A stretch of DNA of 64,000 bases from Prosapia bicincta (GCA_036971475.1 JBAIZL010000007.1:28620447-28684446), one strand, 5' to 3'. Shown: positions 47,474-60,949, counted from the first letter of the stretch. Translations and numbers: made by a program. The notes: a model not told the origin generated them from the sequence alone.

Positions 47474-48321
47474 TAGATAAAACTAGTAAAACAGCGTCCT
47501 CTATTTAGCACTAATTGATTGAAGTTCCTCGTGCAAGCACTAGAGTGCGATATGAGTACAACGTTACGCGTTGTTTCTTTGTTGTCATGGTAGCCAGGGT
47601 AAATGAATTTCGACAGAAAAATTGTCATTGGTCAGAATTTAGGTAATTAAATTTTATTCCAGTAGTTGTCTAATAAAATACTTGTACTGGTTTCAACTGC
47701 CTTCGCAGTTAATGGGTTTGCAGTAGGATCACCGAGTTTAGAATTTTTTTATAAAATAATATTTAATAGTATTAATAAATAAATGTATTAAAATTATCTA
47801 GGAGGCAAGACGGACAAATGCGTACATGTGATCATACCGGGTTAGGGTCAGACTTGAAAGAATTAGAGATGTAAAAGATTCAAATAGCAATTACAAAAAT
47901 AAAGACCAAATGAGAAGAAAAAAATGCGGTAGAAAAATAGCAAATGGACAAAACATTTACCATAAGGAAGGTACTTACACTTTATATATAGATATACTAT
48001 ACAAGATTGATTCAGAGGTGGAAACAGTTTGCAGTCAGTACAGAGACGGGGTAAATGGAAAGAAGACCTGGAATATAGGTCGCGTAAATGGCAAGGAGCT
48101 GGAAATGGGAGGTTTATACCCACCTTACAACAAAATACACTCGTTAATATCCTTGCGTAAATATAAGATACGAAAAAAAATGGAAGGTTCTGAAACAAAT
48201 GTGACGTAACCACACACACTTGCATAACGAGACTTTAAGCCAAGTGGATCACAAAGATCTTTATATATTTATGTTTATTTTTAATATTTTGTTTATAAGG
48301 AATTTCACACAGGTAGGGAAT
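46661..48321. other. AT-rich spacer with a (TA)n microsatellite
   Basis: Open frames at 47863-48225 (minus, 120 codons, Cys/Phe-rich) and 47910-48209 (plus, 99 codons) overlap each other and match nothing I know. The plus-strand one is rich in Lys, Gly and Tyr but has no domain. I do not call either a gene. Confidence 0.5.
47402..47470. repeat. (TA)n microsatellite
   Basis: About 34 TA units, then AGATAGATAA. Confidence 0.97.
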
Positions 48322-51300
48322 CTCAAAGAAACCTCACACAGCATCCCTGGGCATAGAACTGAAGCTGACATCTTAAATGTATCTCTCGTTTACATCGAGT
48401 GGGCAGCAGTCTCAGACCCGTATTGCGACACGGATCGTAAGGGTCGGTCATCCCTGTAACAAAGGATGAAATCCTAACATCACTCAAGAAACCTCACACA
48501 GCATCCCAGGACATAGGCCTGAAGGTGACACCGTAAATGTATCTCTCGTTTACATCGAGTGGGCAGTAGTCTCAGACCCTTATTGTGACACGGATCGTAA
48601 GGATCGGTAATCCCTGTAACAAAGGATGAAATCCTAACATCACTCAAGAAACCTCACACAGCATCCCTGGACATAGAACAGAAGCTGACACCTTAAATTT
48701 ATCTCTCGTTTACATCGAGTGGGCAGTAGTCTCAGACCCTTATTGCGACAGGGATCATAAGGGTCGGTCATCCCTGTAACAAAGGATGAAATCCTAACAT
48801 CACTCAAGAAACCTCACACAGCATCCCAGGACATAGGCCTGAAGGTGACACCGTAAATGTATCTCTCGTTTACATCGAGTGGGCAGTAGTCTCAGACCCT
48901 TATTGTGACACGGATCGTAAGGATCGGTAATCCCTGTAACAAAGGATGAAATCCTAACATCACTCAAGAAACCTCACACAGCATCCCTGGACATAGAACA
49001 GAAGCTGACACCTTAAATTTATCTCTCGTTTACATCGAGTGGGCAGTAGTCTCAGACCCTTATTGCGACAGGGATCATAAGGGTCGGTCATCCCTGTAAC
49101 AAAGGATGAAATCCTAACATCACTCAAGAAACCTCACACAGCATCCCAGGACATAGGCCTGAAGGTGACACCGTAAATGTATCTCTCGTTTACATCGAGT
49201 GGGCAGTAGTCTCAGACCCTTATTGCGACAGGGATCATAAGGGTCGGTAATACCTGTAACAAAGGATGAAATCTTAACAATCACTCAAGAAACCTCACAC
49301 AGCATCCCTGGACATAGAACAGAAGCTGTAACCTTAAATGTATCTCACGTTTACATCGAGTGGGCAGTAGTCTCAGACCCTTATTGTGACACGGATCGTA
49401 AGGATCGGTAATCCCTGTAACAAAGGATGAAATCCTAACATCACTCAAGAAACCTCACACAGCATCCCTGGACATAGAACAGAAGCTGACACCTTAAATT
49501 TATCTCTCGTTTACATCGAGTGGGCAGTAGTCTCAGACCCTTATTGCGACAGGGATCATAAGGGTCGGTCATCCCTGTAACAAAGGATGAAATCCTAACA
49601 TCACTCAAGAAACCTCACACAGCATCCCAGGACATAGGCCTGAAGGTGACACCGTAAATGTATCTCTCGTTTACATCGAGTGGGCAGTAGTCTCAGACCC
49701 TTATTGTGACACGGATCGTAAGGATCGGTAATCCCTGTAACAAAGGATGAAATCCTAACATCACTCAAGAAACCTCACACAGCATCCCTGGACATAGAAC
49801 AGAAGCTGACACCTTAAATTTATCTCTCGTTTACATCGAGTGGGCAGTAGTCTCAGACCCTTATTGCGACAGGGATCATAAGGGTCGGTCATCCCTGTAA
49901 CAAAGGATGAAATCCTAACATCACTCAAGAAACCTCACACAGCATCCCTGGACATAGAACAGAAGCTGACACCTTAAATTTATCTCTCGTTTACATCGAG
50001 TGGGCAGTAGTCTCAGACCCTTATTGTGACACGGATCGTAAGGGTCGGTCATCCCTGTAACAAAGGATGAAATCCTAACATCACTCAAGAAACCTCACAC
50101 AGCATCCCAGGACATAGGCCTGAAGGTGACACCGTAAATGTATCTCTCGTTTACATCGAGTGGGCAGTAGTCTCAGACCCTTATTGTGACACGGATCGTA
50201 AGGATCGGTAATCCCTGTAACAAAGGATGAAATCCTAACATCACTCAAGAAACCTCACACAGCATCCCTGGACATAGAACAGAAGCTGACACCTTAAATT
50301 TATCTCTCGTTTACATCGAGTGGGCAGTAGTCTCAGACCCTTATTGCGACAGGGATCATAAGGGTCGGTCATCCCTGTAACAAAGGATGAAATCCTAACA
50401 TCACTCAAGAAACCTCACACAGCATCCCAGGACATAGGCCTGAAGGTGACACCGTAAATGTATCTCTCGTTTACATCGAGTGGGCAGTAGTCTCAGACCC
50501 TTATTGCGACAGGGATCATAAGGGTCGGTAATACCTGTAACAAAGGATGAAATCTTAACAATCACTCAAGAAACCTCACACAGCATCCCTGGACATAGAA
50601 CAGAAGCTGTAACCTTAAATGTATCTCACGTTTACATCGAGTGGGCAGTAGTCTCAGACCCTTATTGTGACACGGATCGTAAGGATCGGTAATCCCTGTA
50701 ACAAAGGATGAAATCCTAACATCACTCAAGAAACCTCACACAGCATCCCTGGACATAGAACAGAAGCTGACACCTTAAATTTATCTCTCGTTTACATCGA
50801 GTGGGCAGTAGTCTCAGACCCTTATTGCGACAGGGATCATAAGGGTCGGTCATCCCTGTAACAAAGGATGAAATCCTAACATCACTCAAGAAACCTCACA
50901 CAGCATCCCAGGACATAGGCCTGAAGGTGACACCGTAAATGTATCTCTCGTTTACATCGAGTGGGCAGTAGTCTCAGACCCTTATTGTGACACGGATCGT
51001 AAGGATCGGTAATCCCTGTAACAAAGGATGAAATCCTAACATCACTCAAGAAACCTCACACAGCATCCCTGGACATAGAACAGAAGCTGACACCTTAAAT
51101 TTATCTCTCGTTTACATCGAGTGGGCAGTAGTCTCAGACCCTTATTGCGACAGGGATCATAAGGGTCGGTCATCCCTGTAACAAAGGATGAAATCCTAAC
51201 ATCACTCAAGAAACCTCACACAGCATCCCTGGACATAGAACAGAAGCTGACACCTTAAATTTATCTCTCGTTTACATCGAGTGGGCAGTAGTCTCAGACC

Positions 51301-54300
51301 CTTATTGTGACACGGATCGTAAGGATCGGTAATCCCTGTAACAAAGGATGAAATCCTAACATCACTCAAGAAACCTCACACAGCATCCCTGGACATAGAA
51401 CAGAAGCTGACACCTTAAATTTATCTCTCGTTTACATCGAGTGGGCAGTAGTCTCAGACCCTTATTGCGACAGGGATCATAAGGGTCGGTCATCCCTGTA
51501 ACAAAGGATGAAATCCTAACATCACTCAAGAAACCTCACACAGCATCCCAGGACATAGGCCTGAAGGTGACACCGTAAATGTATCTCTCGTTTACATCGA
51601 GTGGGCAGTAGTCTCAGACCCTTATTGTAACACGGATCGTAAGGATCGGTAATCCCTGTAACAAAGGATGAAATCCTAACATCACTCAAGAAACCTCACA
51701 CAGCATCCCTGGACATAGAACAGAAGCTGACACCTTAAATTTATCTCTCGTTTACATCGAGTGGGCAGTAGTCTCAGACCCTTATTGCGACAGGGATCAT
51801 AAGGGTCGGTCATCCCTGTAACAAAGGATGAAATCCTAACATCACTCAAGAAACCTCACACAGCATCCCTGGACATAGAACAGAAGCTGACACCTTAAAT
51901 GTATCTCTCGTTTACATCGAGTGGGCAGTAGTCTCAGACCCTTATTGTGACACGGATCGTAAGGGTCGGTCATCCCTGTAACAAAGGATGAAATCTTAAC
52001 AATCACTCAAGAAACCTCACACAGCATCCCTGGACATAGAACAGAAGCTGACACCTTAAATTTATCTCTCGTTTACATCGAGTGGGCAGTAGTCTCAGAC
52101 CCTTATTGCGACAGGGATCATAAGGGTCGGTCATCCCTGTAACAAAGGATGAAATCCTAACATCACTCAAGAAACCTCACACAGCATCCCAGGACATAGG
52201 CCTGAAGGTGACACCGTAAATGTATCTCTCGTTTACATCGAGTGGGCAGTAGTCTCAGACCCTTATTGTGACACGGATCGTAAGGATCGGTAATCCCTGT
52301 AACAAAGGATGAAATCCTAACATCACTCAAGAAACCTCACACAGCATCCCTGGACATAGAACAGAAGCTGACACCTTAAATTTATCTCTCGTTTACATCG
52401 AGTGGGCAGTAGTCTCAGACCCTTATTGTGACACGGATCGTAAGGATCGGTAATCCCTGTAACAAAGGATGAAATCCTAACATCACTCAAGAAACCTCAC
52501 ACAGCATCCCTGGACATAGAACAGAAGCTGACACCTTAAATTTATCTCTCGTTTACATCGAGTGGGCAGTAGTCTCAGACCCTTATTGCGACAGGGATCA
52601 TAAGGGTCGGTCATCCCTGTAACAAAGGATGAAATCCTAACATCACTCAAGAAACCTCACACAGCATCCCAGGACATAGGCCTGAAGGTGACACCGTAAA
52701 TGTATCTCTCGTTTACATCGAGTGGGCAGTAGTCTCAGACCCTTATTGTGACACGGATCGTAAGGATCGGTAATCCCTGTAACAAAGGATGAAATCCTAA
52801 CATCACTCAAGAAACCTCACACAGCATCCCTGGACATAGAACAGAAGCTGACACCTTAAATTTATCTCTCGTTTACATCGAGTGGGCAGTAGTCTCAGAC
52901 CCTTATTGCGACAGGGATCCTAAGGGTCTTTCATCCCTGTAACAAAGGATGAAATCCTAACATCACTCAAGAAACCTCACACAGCATCCCAGGACATAGG
53001 CCTGAAGGTGACACCGTAAATGTATCTCTCGTTTACATCGAGTGGGCAGTAGTCTCAGACCCTTATTGTAACACGGATCGTAAGGATCGGTAATCCCTGT
53101 AACAAAGGATGAAATCCTAACATCACTCAAGAAACCTCACACAGCATCCCTGGACATAGAACAGAAGCTGACACCTTAAATTTATCTCTCGTTTACATCG
53201 AGTGGGCAGTAGTCTCAGACCCTTATTGCGACAGGGATCATAAGGGTCGGTCATCCCTGTAACAAAGGATGAAATCCTAACATCACTCAAGAAACCTCAC
53301 ACAGCATCCCTGGACATAGAACAGAAGCTGACACCTTAAATGTATCTCTCGTTTACATCGAGTGGGCAGTAGTCTCAGACCCTTATTGTGACACGGATCG
53401 TAAGGGTCGGTCATCCCTGTAACAAAGGATGAAATCTTAACAATCACTCAAGAAACCTCACACAGCATCCCTGGACATAGAACAGAAGCTGACACCTTAA
53501 ATTTATCTCTCGTTTACATCGAGTGGGCAGTAGTCTCAGACCCTTATTGCGACAGGGATCATAAGGGTCGGTCATCCCTGTAACAAAGGATGAAATCCTA
53601 ACATCACTCAAGAAACCTCACACAGCATCCCAGGACATAGGCCTGAAGGTGACACCGTAAATGTATCTCTCGTTTACATCGAGTGGGCAGTAGTCTCAGA
53701 CCCTTATTGTGACACGGATCGTAAGGATCGGTAATCCCTGTAACAAAGGATGAAATCCTAACATCACTCAAGAAACCTCACACAGCATCCCTGGACATAG
53801 AACAGAAGCTGACACCTTAAATTTATCTCTCGTTTACATCGAGTGGGCAGTAGTCTCAGACCCTTATTGTGACACGGATCGTAAGGATCGGTAATCCCTG
53901 TAACAAAGGATGAAATCCTAACATCACTCAAGAAACCTCACACAGCATCCCTGGACATAGAACAGAAGCTGACACCTTAAATTTATCTCTCGTTTACATC
54001 GAGTGGGCAGTAGTCTCAGACCCTTATTGCGACAGGGATCATAAGGATCGGTAATCCCTGTAACAAAGGATGAAATCTTAACAATCATTCAAGAAACCTC
54101 ACACAGCATCCCTGGGCATAGAACTGACAACTTAAATGTATCTCTCATTTACATCAAGTGGGCAGCAGTCTCAGACCCTTATTGCGACAGGGATCATAAG
54201 GGTCGGTAATCCCTGTAACAAAGGATGAAATCTTAACAATCACTCAAGAAACCTCACACAGCATCCCTGGACATAGAACAGAAGCTGTAACCTTAAATGT

Positions 54301-55246
54301 ATCTCACGTTTACATCGAGTGGGCAGCAGTCTCAGACCCTTATTGCGACACGGATCGTAAGGGTCGGTAATACCTGTAACAAAGGATGAAATCTTAACAA
54401 TCACTCAAGAAACCTCACACAGCATCCCTGGACATAGAACAGAAGCTGTAACCTTAAATGTATCTCACGTTTACATCGAGTGGGCAGCAGTCTCAGACCC
54501 TTATTGCGACACGGATCGTAAGGGTCGGTAATACCTGTAACAAAGGATGAAATCTTAACAATCACTCAAGAAACCTCACACAGCATCCCTGGACATAGAA
54601 CAGAAGCTGTAACCTTAAATGTATCTCACGTTTACATCGAGTGGGCAGCAGTCTCAGACCCTTATTGCGACACGGATCGTAAGGGTCGGTAATCCCTGTA
54701 ACAAAGGATGAAATCTTAATAATCACTCAAGAAACCTCACACAGCATCCCATGCCATAAAACTGAAGCTGACAACTTAAATGTATCTTTCGTTTACATCA
54801 AGTGGGCAGCAGTCCCAGACCCTTATTGTGACACGGATCGTAAGGATCTGTAATCCCTGTAACAAAGGATGACATCTTAACAATCACTCAAGAAAACCCA
54901 CACAGCAACCCTGGGCATAGAACTGAAGCTGGCACCTTAAATGTATCTCTCGTTTACATCGAGTGGGCAGCAGTCTCAGACCCTTATTGCGACACGGATC
55001 GTAAGGGTCGGTAATCCCTGTAACAAAATGAAATCTTAACATCACTCAAGAAACCTCACACAGCATCCCTGGACATAGAGCTGAAGCTGACGCTTTAAAT
55101 GTATCTCTCGTTTACATCGAGTGGGCAGTAGTCTCAGACCCTTATTGTGACTCGGATCGTAAGAGTCGGTAATCCCTGTAACAAAGGATGAAATCTTAAC
55201 ATCACTCAAGAAACCTCACACAGCAACTCTGGGCATAGAACTGAAC
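48322..55246. repeat. Satellite array, 160-bp monomer, about 43 copies
   Basis: The monomer contains CTCAAGAAACCTCACACAGC, GACATAGAACAGAAGCTGAC, ATCTCTCGTTTACATCGAG, TGGGCAGTAGTCTCAGACCC and TGTAACAAAGGATGAAATCC. CACTCAAGAA falls at 48481 and 48641, giving 160 bp. Two types alternate: CCCTGGACATAGAACAGAAG and CCCAGGACATAGGCCTGAAG (320-bp dimer). A 161-bp unit with TTAACAATCAC marks larger repeats. The outer units at both ends (about 48322-48480 and 54070-55246) are more diverged. One unit frame reads without stops for some 50 codons, but the array as a whole is not open. Confidence 0.97.
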
Positions 55247-56234
55247 CTGCAGCGTTGCTTACAATCAACGAAGGATACCCACGAAGGATTACGCTACAGT
55301 CGTAATTTTGAGGAATACCTAGCACGGGGAGCCCCCCAGAGCAACTATAAAGAAATATTACCCGTACAAGCAGCAGCAGTCGAACTAAACAAAATATCTC
55401 CTACATGGCAGTTTTCATCGTCGATTCACAAGCAACCATCTGAATCCAATCGCTCAATACGGATACAGGCTGCAAAAGAACAATGGAAATAAGAAAAGCC
55501 CTGGAACAACTGGTAAATATAGGTTGGTATATAACTTTACAATGGACCCCTATCCATGTTAGCATCTATGGAAATGATTGGGCAGACGTTATGGTCAAAA
55601 AAGGCACATCCATGCCACAGCCCATTTGTACGCACTCGTTGCAAAGCAGGAAGGTCCTTATCAACGCAACTATCGACCGGACCAGCAAACTGCACCTCAC
55701 ACAGCAATCAGCACAAAGATAATGGGAAAACCTTGTCACCACAGGACCAATCGACCACAGACTCCCACGAGCTGTAGTCGTTGCTGAGTTCAGAATGCTA
55801 ACCGGTACGACTACCTGGCCGCCCATCTACATCGCATCGGTGTGCTCCCAACACCGGAATGCCCTCTCTGTGGACACGATACGATGGATGCGGATCATCT
55901 GATGAAATATATTTATTAGGAATATACTGTGGTTGAATTTACTAATAAATACACAAAAACCTCTTAACCACAAACCTTCTTCATTTTATCCTTAATACAA
56001 AGACACTCTTTGTATGTTATCCCTCTGAGGATGGTTACTTGGAAACTGAAATGTACATAAGGGTAAAATAAAGGAAGTTTGTGGTTAAGAGGTTTTTGTG
56101 TATTTATTATCTGATGAAATGCAATTCATTCGACCATTCCGGAGATGATGATGATCGGAAGTTCGTCTATACTGGTCAGCGCGTCACCAAATGGCTCAAC
56201 AGCCAAAGGTAAGCGTTGGCGTAAGTAAGTAAGC
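55247..56234 (+). pseudogene. Degenerate 3' end of a second non-LTR retrotransposon: RNase H and zinc knuckle
   Basis: A fragment of an ORF2 C-terminus. From about 55293 it reads SRNFEEYLARGAP, then a damaged RNase H: AVFIVDSQATI (catalytic Asp), an in-frame TGA, then RKALEQLVNIGWYITLQWTP and HVSIYGNDWAD (the usual 'H-x-x-I-x-G-N-x-x-A-D'). After further shifts it reads YDYLAAHLHRIGVLPTPECP, LCGHDTMDADHLM and, after a 200-bp insertion, KC. Together these form a CCHC knuckle. The ORF ends with TAA at 56210-56212, followed by a GTAAGTAAGTAAG tail (56221-56233), a short-repeat 3' end rather than poly-A. It is therefore a different family from the LINE at 40754. The 5' part is missing; it begins at the edge of the 160-bp array. 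Clade not determined. Confidence 0.75.
55909..56108. mobile_element. 200-bp foldback insertion with 12-bp target duplication
   Basis: ATCTGATGAAAT stands on both sides (55897-55908 and 56109-56120). The insert has a perfect 32-bp inverted repeat: AATAAATACACAAAAACCTC... at 55944-55975 and its complement at 56077-56108. Pairing extends imperfectly another ~20 bp inward (TCATTTTATCC / GGTAAAATAAAGG). It also has a left extension, ATATTTATTAGG...ACT, of 35 bp. No ORF. A 12-bp duplication is long for common MITE families and more like retrotransposition; the family is unknown. Confidence 0.82.
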
Positions 56235-56999
56235 ACAAATGTGAAATGTATTTGGTATAAAACACTATAACTGCTGCTTTTACCAATTGGTGTCTACTTT
56301 AGCAGAAGCAACAGCCCTCCACAAAAAGGATTTTCGACTGCGCTACTAAATTACTCGTATCTTAACATGAAGTAAGCATTTAATTTATAAAAAGGGTTAT
56401 TAGGTAAAATAATATATTAGATAGGGTATGATGCAAGACTTGTGTTATTGCAATTTGTTGTCAGTTTCAACTGTCCTTAATACTAATAACAAGGGTAAAA
56501 CAACAAAATTGTGTATAATTGCCTTAAACAGTATATTCCCAGGAATATCATAGAATGCTAGTTGTTGAACAAGTAATTTGTTCATATCATGGTACAAGAC
56601 TTGGGCCTACATTGTTGTTCATATCGATGTTAGTTTATACTTCACTGTTTCTGCGGCGAGACCTTCACTTATTTGGTTTTTAATCTCGACGTTCATTTAT
56701 AACTAACTATCCTATGATTGGAAACTTGAGTTATGTGTATATTCCCTTGACAATATATTTATTGATAACACTGGCCAACGATAAAATAATTGTTTCTGTA
56801 ACATAGGTTCTTTGAGTTGTATCTTCGAAGTATATAACATTCAGATTTTAAGACGTAGGGTTGAAGTTGTACATTTTTAGTAGACGTAGAGTCACACTGA
56901 TGATGATGACGACATAAGTTATTTATTTGCTTAGGCCGTAGGGGTTTGGTGTGACATCGATTATTAAGTTTTATATATAGGCACAGCGATATTATATTA
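56235..56999. other. AT-rich spacer
   Basis: No supported gene. A minus-strand open frame (56759-57064) overlaps the end of the pseudogene to the right in another frame and looks incidental. Confidence 0.5.
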
Positions 57000-57500
57000 C
57001 AATTCCCATAAAACCCGGTTTTCTTCGATTTCCCTGATATTCTTCTGGCATACTCGGGCTCCACTTCCCCTGGTGTTGATGAAAGTGTTCACCGTGCCCA
57101 TTACTTGCATCGTCAATGTTTGGTAGGGTAAAGTCTAAATGTGAAGGCAACGTGTGTAGTTTTAGAGACATATTGCACCACAAGTTTGCATTCTTCTTAA
57201 GAAGTCCATTTACTTACTATCTGAAGATTCTCAGCCTTCGTTTTATCCAGGAATATTATCAGCAATTATACTCCTTTCTCATGTCCTCTTAAGCTATTCT
57301 CGGAAGCAGAATTCATTAAAAGACGTATCAGAGGCCCAATAAATATGCCTCAGGTAATTTGCTCTCAAGATGGGAGAACCCTTGACCATTACGACAAGAT
57401 TCTTTCAAAAGGTTTCTAATTAATCCCAATTTTGTGTGTATAGGAGGGACATACATAATCTTTGGAATGCCAAGAGGTTAGCAAGGTAAAGTTTTCTGTC
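57000..57500 (-). pseudogene. Decayed copy of a multicopy arthropod protein family
   Basis: Read on the minus strand from 57500 leftward, several short blocks follow each other in the order of a family I recall as widespread in arthropod genomes and probably transposon-derived. They are VPPIHTKLGLIRNLLKE (from 57450), GQGFSHLESKLPEA, then after a frame change GPLIRLLMNSASENSLRG, then DKTKAENLQ. After another shift come CNMSLKLHTLPSHLDF, GHGEHFHQ and HQGKWSPSMPEEYQG. Usual members have 'PPLHIKLGLM...', 'CNMSLK-HFLHSHLDFF' and 'GERFHQD...YQGKWS'; here the stretch between FHQ and QGKW is deleted. At least three stops or shifts separate the blocks, so it is a pseudogene. Molecular function unknown to me. 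Confidence 0.65.
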
Positions 57501-57820
57501 ACTGCTTTCCCACTCGCTTAATGGTAACTGAGATGCATTTCTAATAATAAAGCTGAGACAACCATCTCAGCTATTGTATACATCAGATCTCAGCATCTTA
57601 TACATCAGATATTATATCATTGCCAGTAAATGTGCTGCACACGCAATAGCAATGGATGGTTTCAAATTCCCGTTGTAAAGGGGGAAGGCTTTAAAAATGG
57701 TTTTCGAACAATTTATAAATCGTATTCCTAACTCCCATTGAAGATCAGAATCTATTCTTCACCACTTTCTAAGTCATCATAGGCTTTCACATCGCCAGCA
57801 TTTCATTCTAAAATTCACGA
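57501..57820. other. Short spacer before the 73-bp array
   Basis: AT-rich, with a small local repeat (CATCAGATCTCAGCATCTTA / ACATCAGATAT near 57580-57610). No gene seen. Confidence 0.5.
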
Positions 57821-60800
57821 ATGTGATGGAACAGAAACTGGTAACTCTTCACTGTGTAGGACGGGCTGCAGGTATAAAGGAAGACTATAATGACTGTGGT
57901 GGAACAGGAAGTGGTAACTCTTCACTACGTAGGACAGGCTGTATGTATAAAGGAAGACTATAATGACTGTGGTGGAACAGGAAGTGGTAACTCTTCACTA
58001 CGTAGGACAGGCTGTATGTATAAAGGAAGACTATAATGACTGTGGTGGAACAGGTACTGGTAACGCTTCACTACGTAGGACAGGCTGTATGTATAAAGGA
58101 AGACTACCATGACTGTGGTGGAACAGGAACTAGTAACTCTTCACTGCGTAGGACAGGCTGCAGGTATAAAGGAAGACTATAATGACTGTGGTGGAACAGG
58201 AAGTGGTAACTCTTCACTGTGTAGGACAGGCTGTATGTATAAAGGAAGACTATAATGACTGTGGTGGAACAGGAACTAGTAACTCTTAACTACGTAGGAC
58301 AGGCTGCAGGTATAAAGGAAGACTATAATGACTGTGGTGGAACAGGAAGTGGTAACTATTCACTACGTAGGATAGGCTGCAGGTATAAAGGAAGACTATA
58401 ATGACTGTGGTGGAACAGGAAGTGGTAACTCTTCACTACGTAGGACAGGCTGTATGTATAAAGGAAGACTATCATGATTGTGGTGGAACAGGAACTGGTA
58501 ACTCTTCACTACGTAGGACAGGCTGTAGGTTTAAAGGAAGACTATAATGACTGTGGTGGAACAGGAAGTGGTAACTCTTCACTACGTAGGACAGGCTGTA
58601 TGTATAAAGGAAGACTATCATGATTGTGGTGGAACAGGAACTGGTAACTCTTCACTACGTAGGACAGGCTGTATGTATAAAGGAAGACTACCATGACTGT
58701 GGTGGAACAGGAACTAGTAACTCATCACTACGTAGGACAGGCTGCAGGTATAAAGGAAGACTATAATGACTGTGGTGGAACAGGAAGTGGTAACTCTTCA
58801 CTACGTAGGACAGGCTGCAGGTATAAAGGAAGACTATAATGACTGTGGTGGAACAGGAAGTGGTAACTCTTCACTACGTAGGACAGGCTGTATGTAAAAA
58901 GGAAGACTATCATGATTGTGGTGGAACAGGAACTGGTAACTCTTCACTACGTAGGACAGGCTGCAGGTATAAAGGAAGACTATAATGACTGTGGTGGAAC
59001 AGGAAGTGGTAACTCTTCACTACGTAGGACAGGCTGCAGGTATAAAGGAAGACTATAATGACTGTGGTGGAACAGGAACTGGTAACATTTCACTACGTAG
59101 TACAGGCTGCAGGTATAAAGGAAAACTATAATGACTGTGGTGGAACAGGAAGTGGTAACTCTTCACTACGTAGGACAGGCTGCAGGTATAAAGGAAGACT
59201 ACCATGACTGTGGTGGAACAGGAACTGGTAACTCTTCACTACGTAGGACAGGCTAAAGGTATAAAGGAAGACTATAATGACTGTGGTGGAACAGGAACTG
59301 GTAACCCTTCACTACGTAGGACAGGCTGCAGGTATAAAGGAAGACTATAATGACTGTGGTGGAACAGGAAGTGGTAACTCTTCACTACGTAGGACAGGCT
59401 GCAGGTATAAAGGAAGACTATAATGACTGTGGTGGAACAGGAACTGGTAACACTTCACTACGTAGTACAGGCTGCAGGTATAAAGGAAGACTATAATGAC
59501 TGTGGTGGAACAGGAACTGGTAACTCTTCACTACGTAGGACAGGGTGCAGGTATAAAGGAAGACTATAATGCCTGTGGTGGAACAGGAAGTGGTAACTCT
59601 TCACTACGTAGGACAGGCTGTATGTATAAAGGAAGACTATAATGACTGTGGTGGAACAGAAACTGGTAACTCTTCACTACGTAGGACAGGCTGCAGGTAT
59701 AAAGGAAGACAATAATGACAGTGGTGGAACAGGAAGTGGTAACTCTTCACTACATAGGACAGGCTGTATGTATAAAGGAAGACTATAATGACTGTGGTGG
59801 AACAGGAAGTGGTAACTCTTCACTACGTAGGACAGGCTGCAGGTATAAAGGAAGACTATAATGACTGTGGTGGAACAGGAACTGGTAACTCTTCACTACG
59901 TAGGACAGGCTGCAGGTATAAAGGAAGACTATAATGACTGTGGTGGAACAGGAACTGGTAACTCTTCACTACGTAGGACAGGCTGCAGGTATAAAGGAAG
60001 ACTATAATGACTGTGGTGGAACAGGAACTGGTAACTCTTCACTACGTAGGACAGGCTGCAGGTATAAAGGAAGACTATAATGACTGTGGTGGAACAGGAA
60101 CTGGTAACTCTTCACTACGTAGGACAGGGTGCAGGTATAAAGGAAGACTACAATGACTGTGGTGGAACAGGAAGTGGTAACTCTTCACTACGTAGGACAG
60201 GCTGCAGGTATAAAGGAAGACTATAATGACTGTGGTGGAACAGGAACTGGTAACTCTTCACTACGTAGGACAGGCTGCAGGTATAAAGGAAGACTATAAT
60301 GACTGTGGTGGAACAGGAAGTGGTAACTCTTCACTACGTAGGACAGGCTGTATGTATAAAGGAAGACTACCATGACTGTGGTGGAACAGGAACTAGTAAC
60401 TCTTCACTACGTAGGACAGGATGCAGGTATAAAGGAAGACTATAATGACTGTGGTGGAACAGGAAGTGGTAACTCTTCACTACGTAGGACAGGCTGAATG
60501 TATAAAGGAAGACTACCATGACTGTGGTGGAACAGGAACTGGTAACTCTTCACTACGTAGGACAGGCTAAAGGTATAAAGGAAGACTATAATGACTGTGG
60601 TGGAACAGGAAGTGGTAACTCTTCACTACGTAGGACAGGCTGCAGGTATAAAGGAAGACTATAATGACTGTGGTGGAACAGGAAGGGGTAAATCTTCACT
60701 ACGTAGGACAGGCTGCAGGTATAAAGGAAGACTATAATGACTGTGGTGGAACAGGAAGTGGTAACTCTTCACTACGTAGGACAGGCTGTATGTATAAAGG

Positions 60801-60949
60801 AAGACTATAATGACTGTGGTGGATCAGGAAGTGGTAACTCTTCACTACGTAGGACAGGCTGTATGTATAAAGGAAGACTATAATGACTGTGGTGGAACAG
60901 GAACTGGTAACTCTTCACTACGTAGGACAGGCTGCAGGTATAAAGGAAG

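Noticed and set aside
47863..48225. Overlapping ORFs on opposite strands (120 and 99 codons)
   Set aside because: Mirror-image frames in compositionally biased DNA, no domain, no splice context.
48220..48459. 79-codon ORF at the left edge of the 160-bp satellite as a gene fragment
   Set aside because: Its second half is just the satellite monomer translated and the same frame closes in other units.
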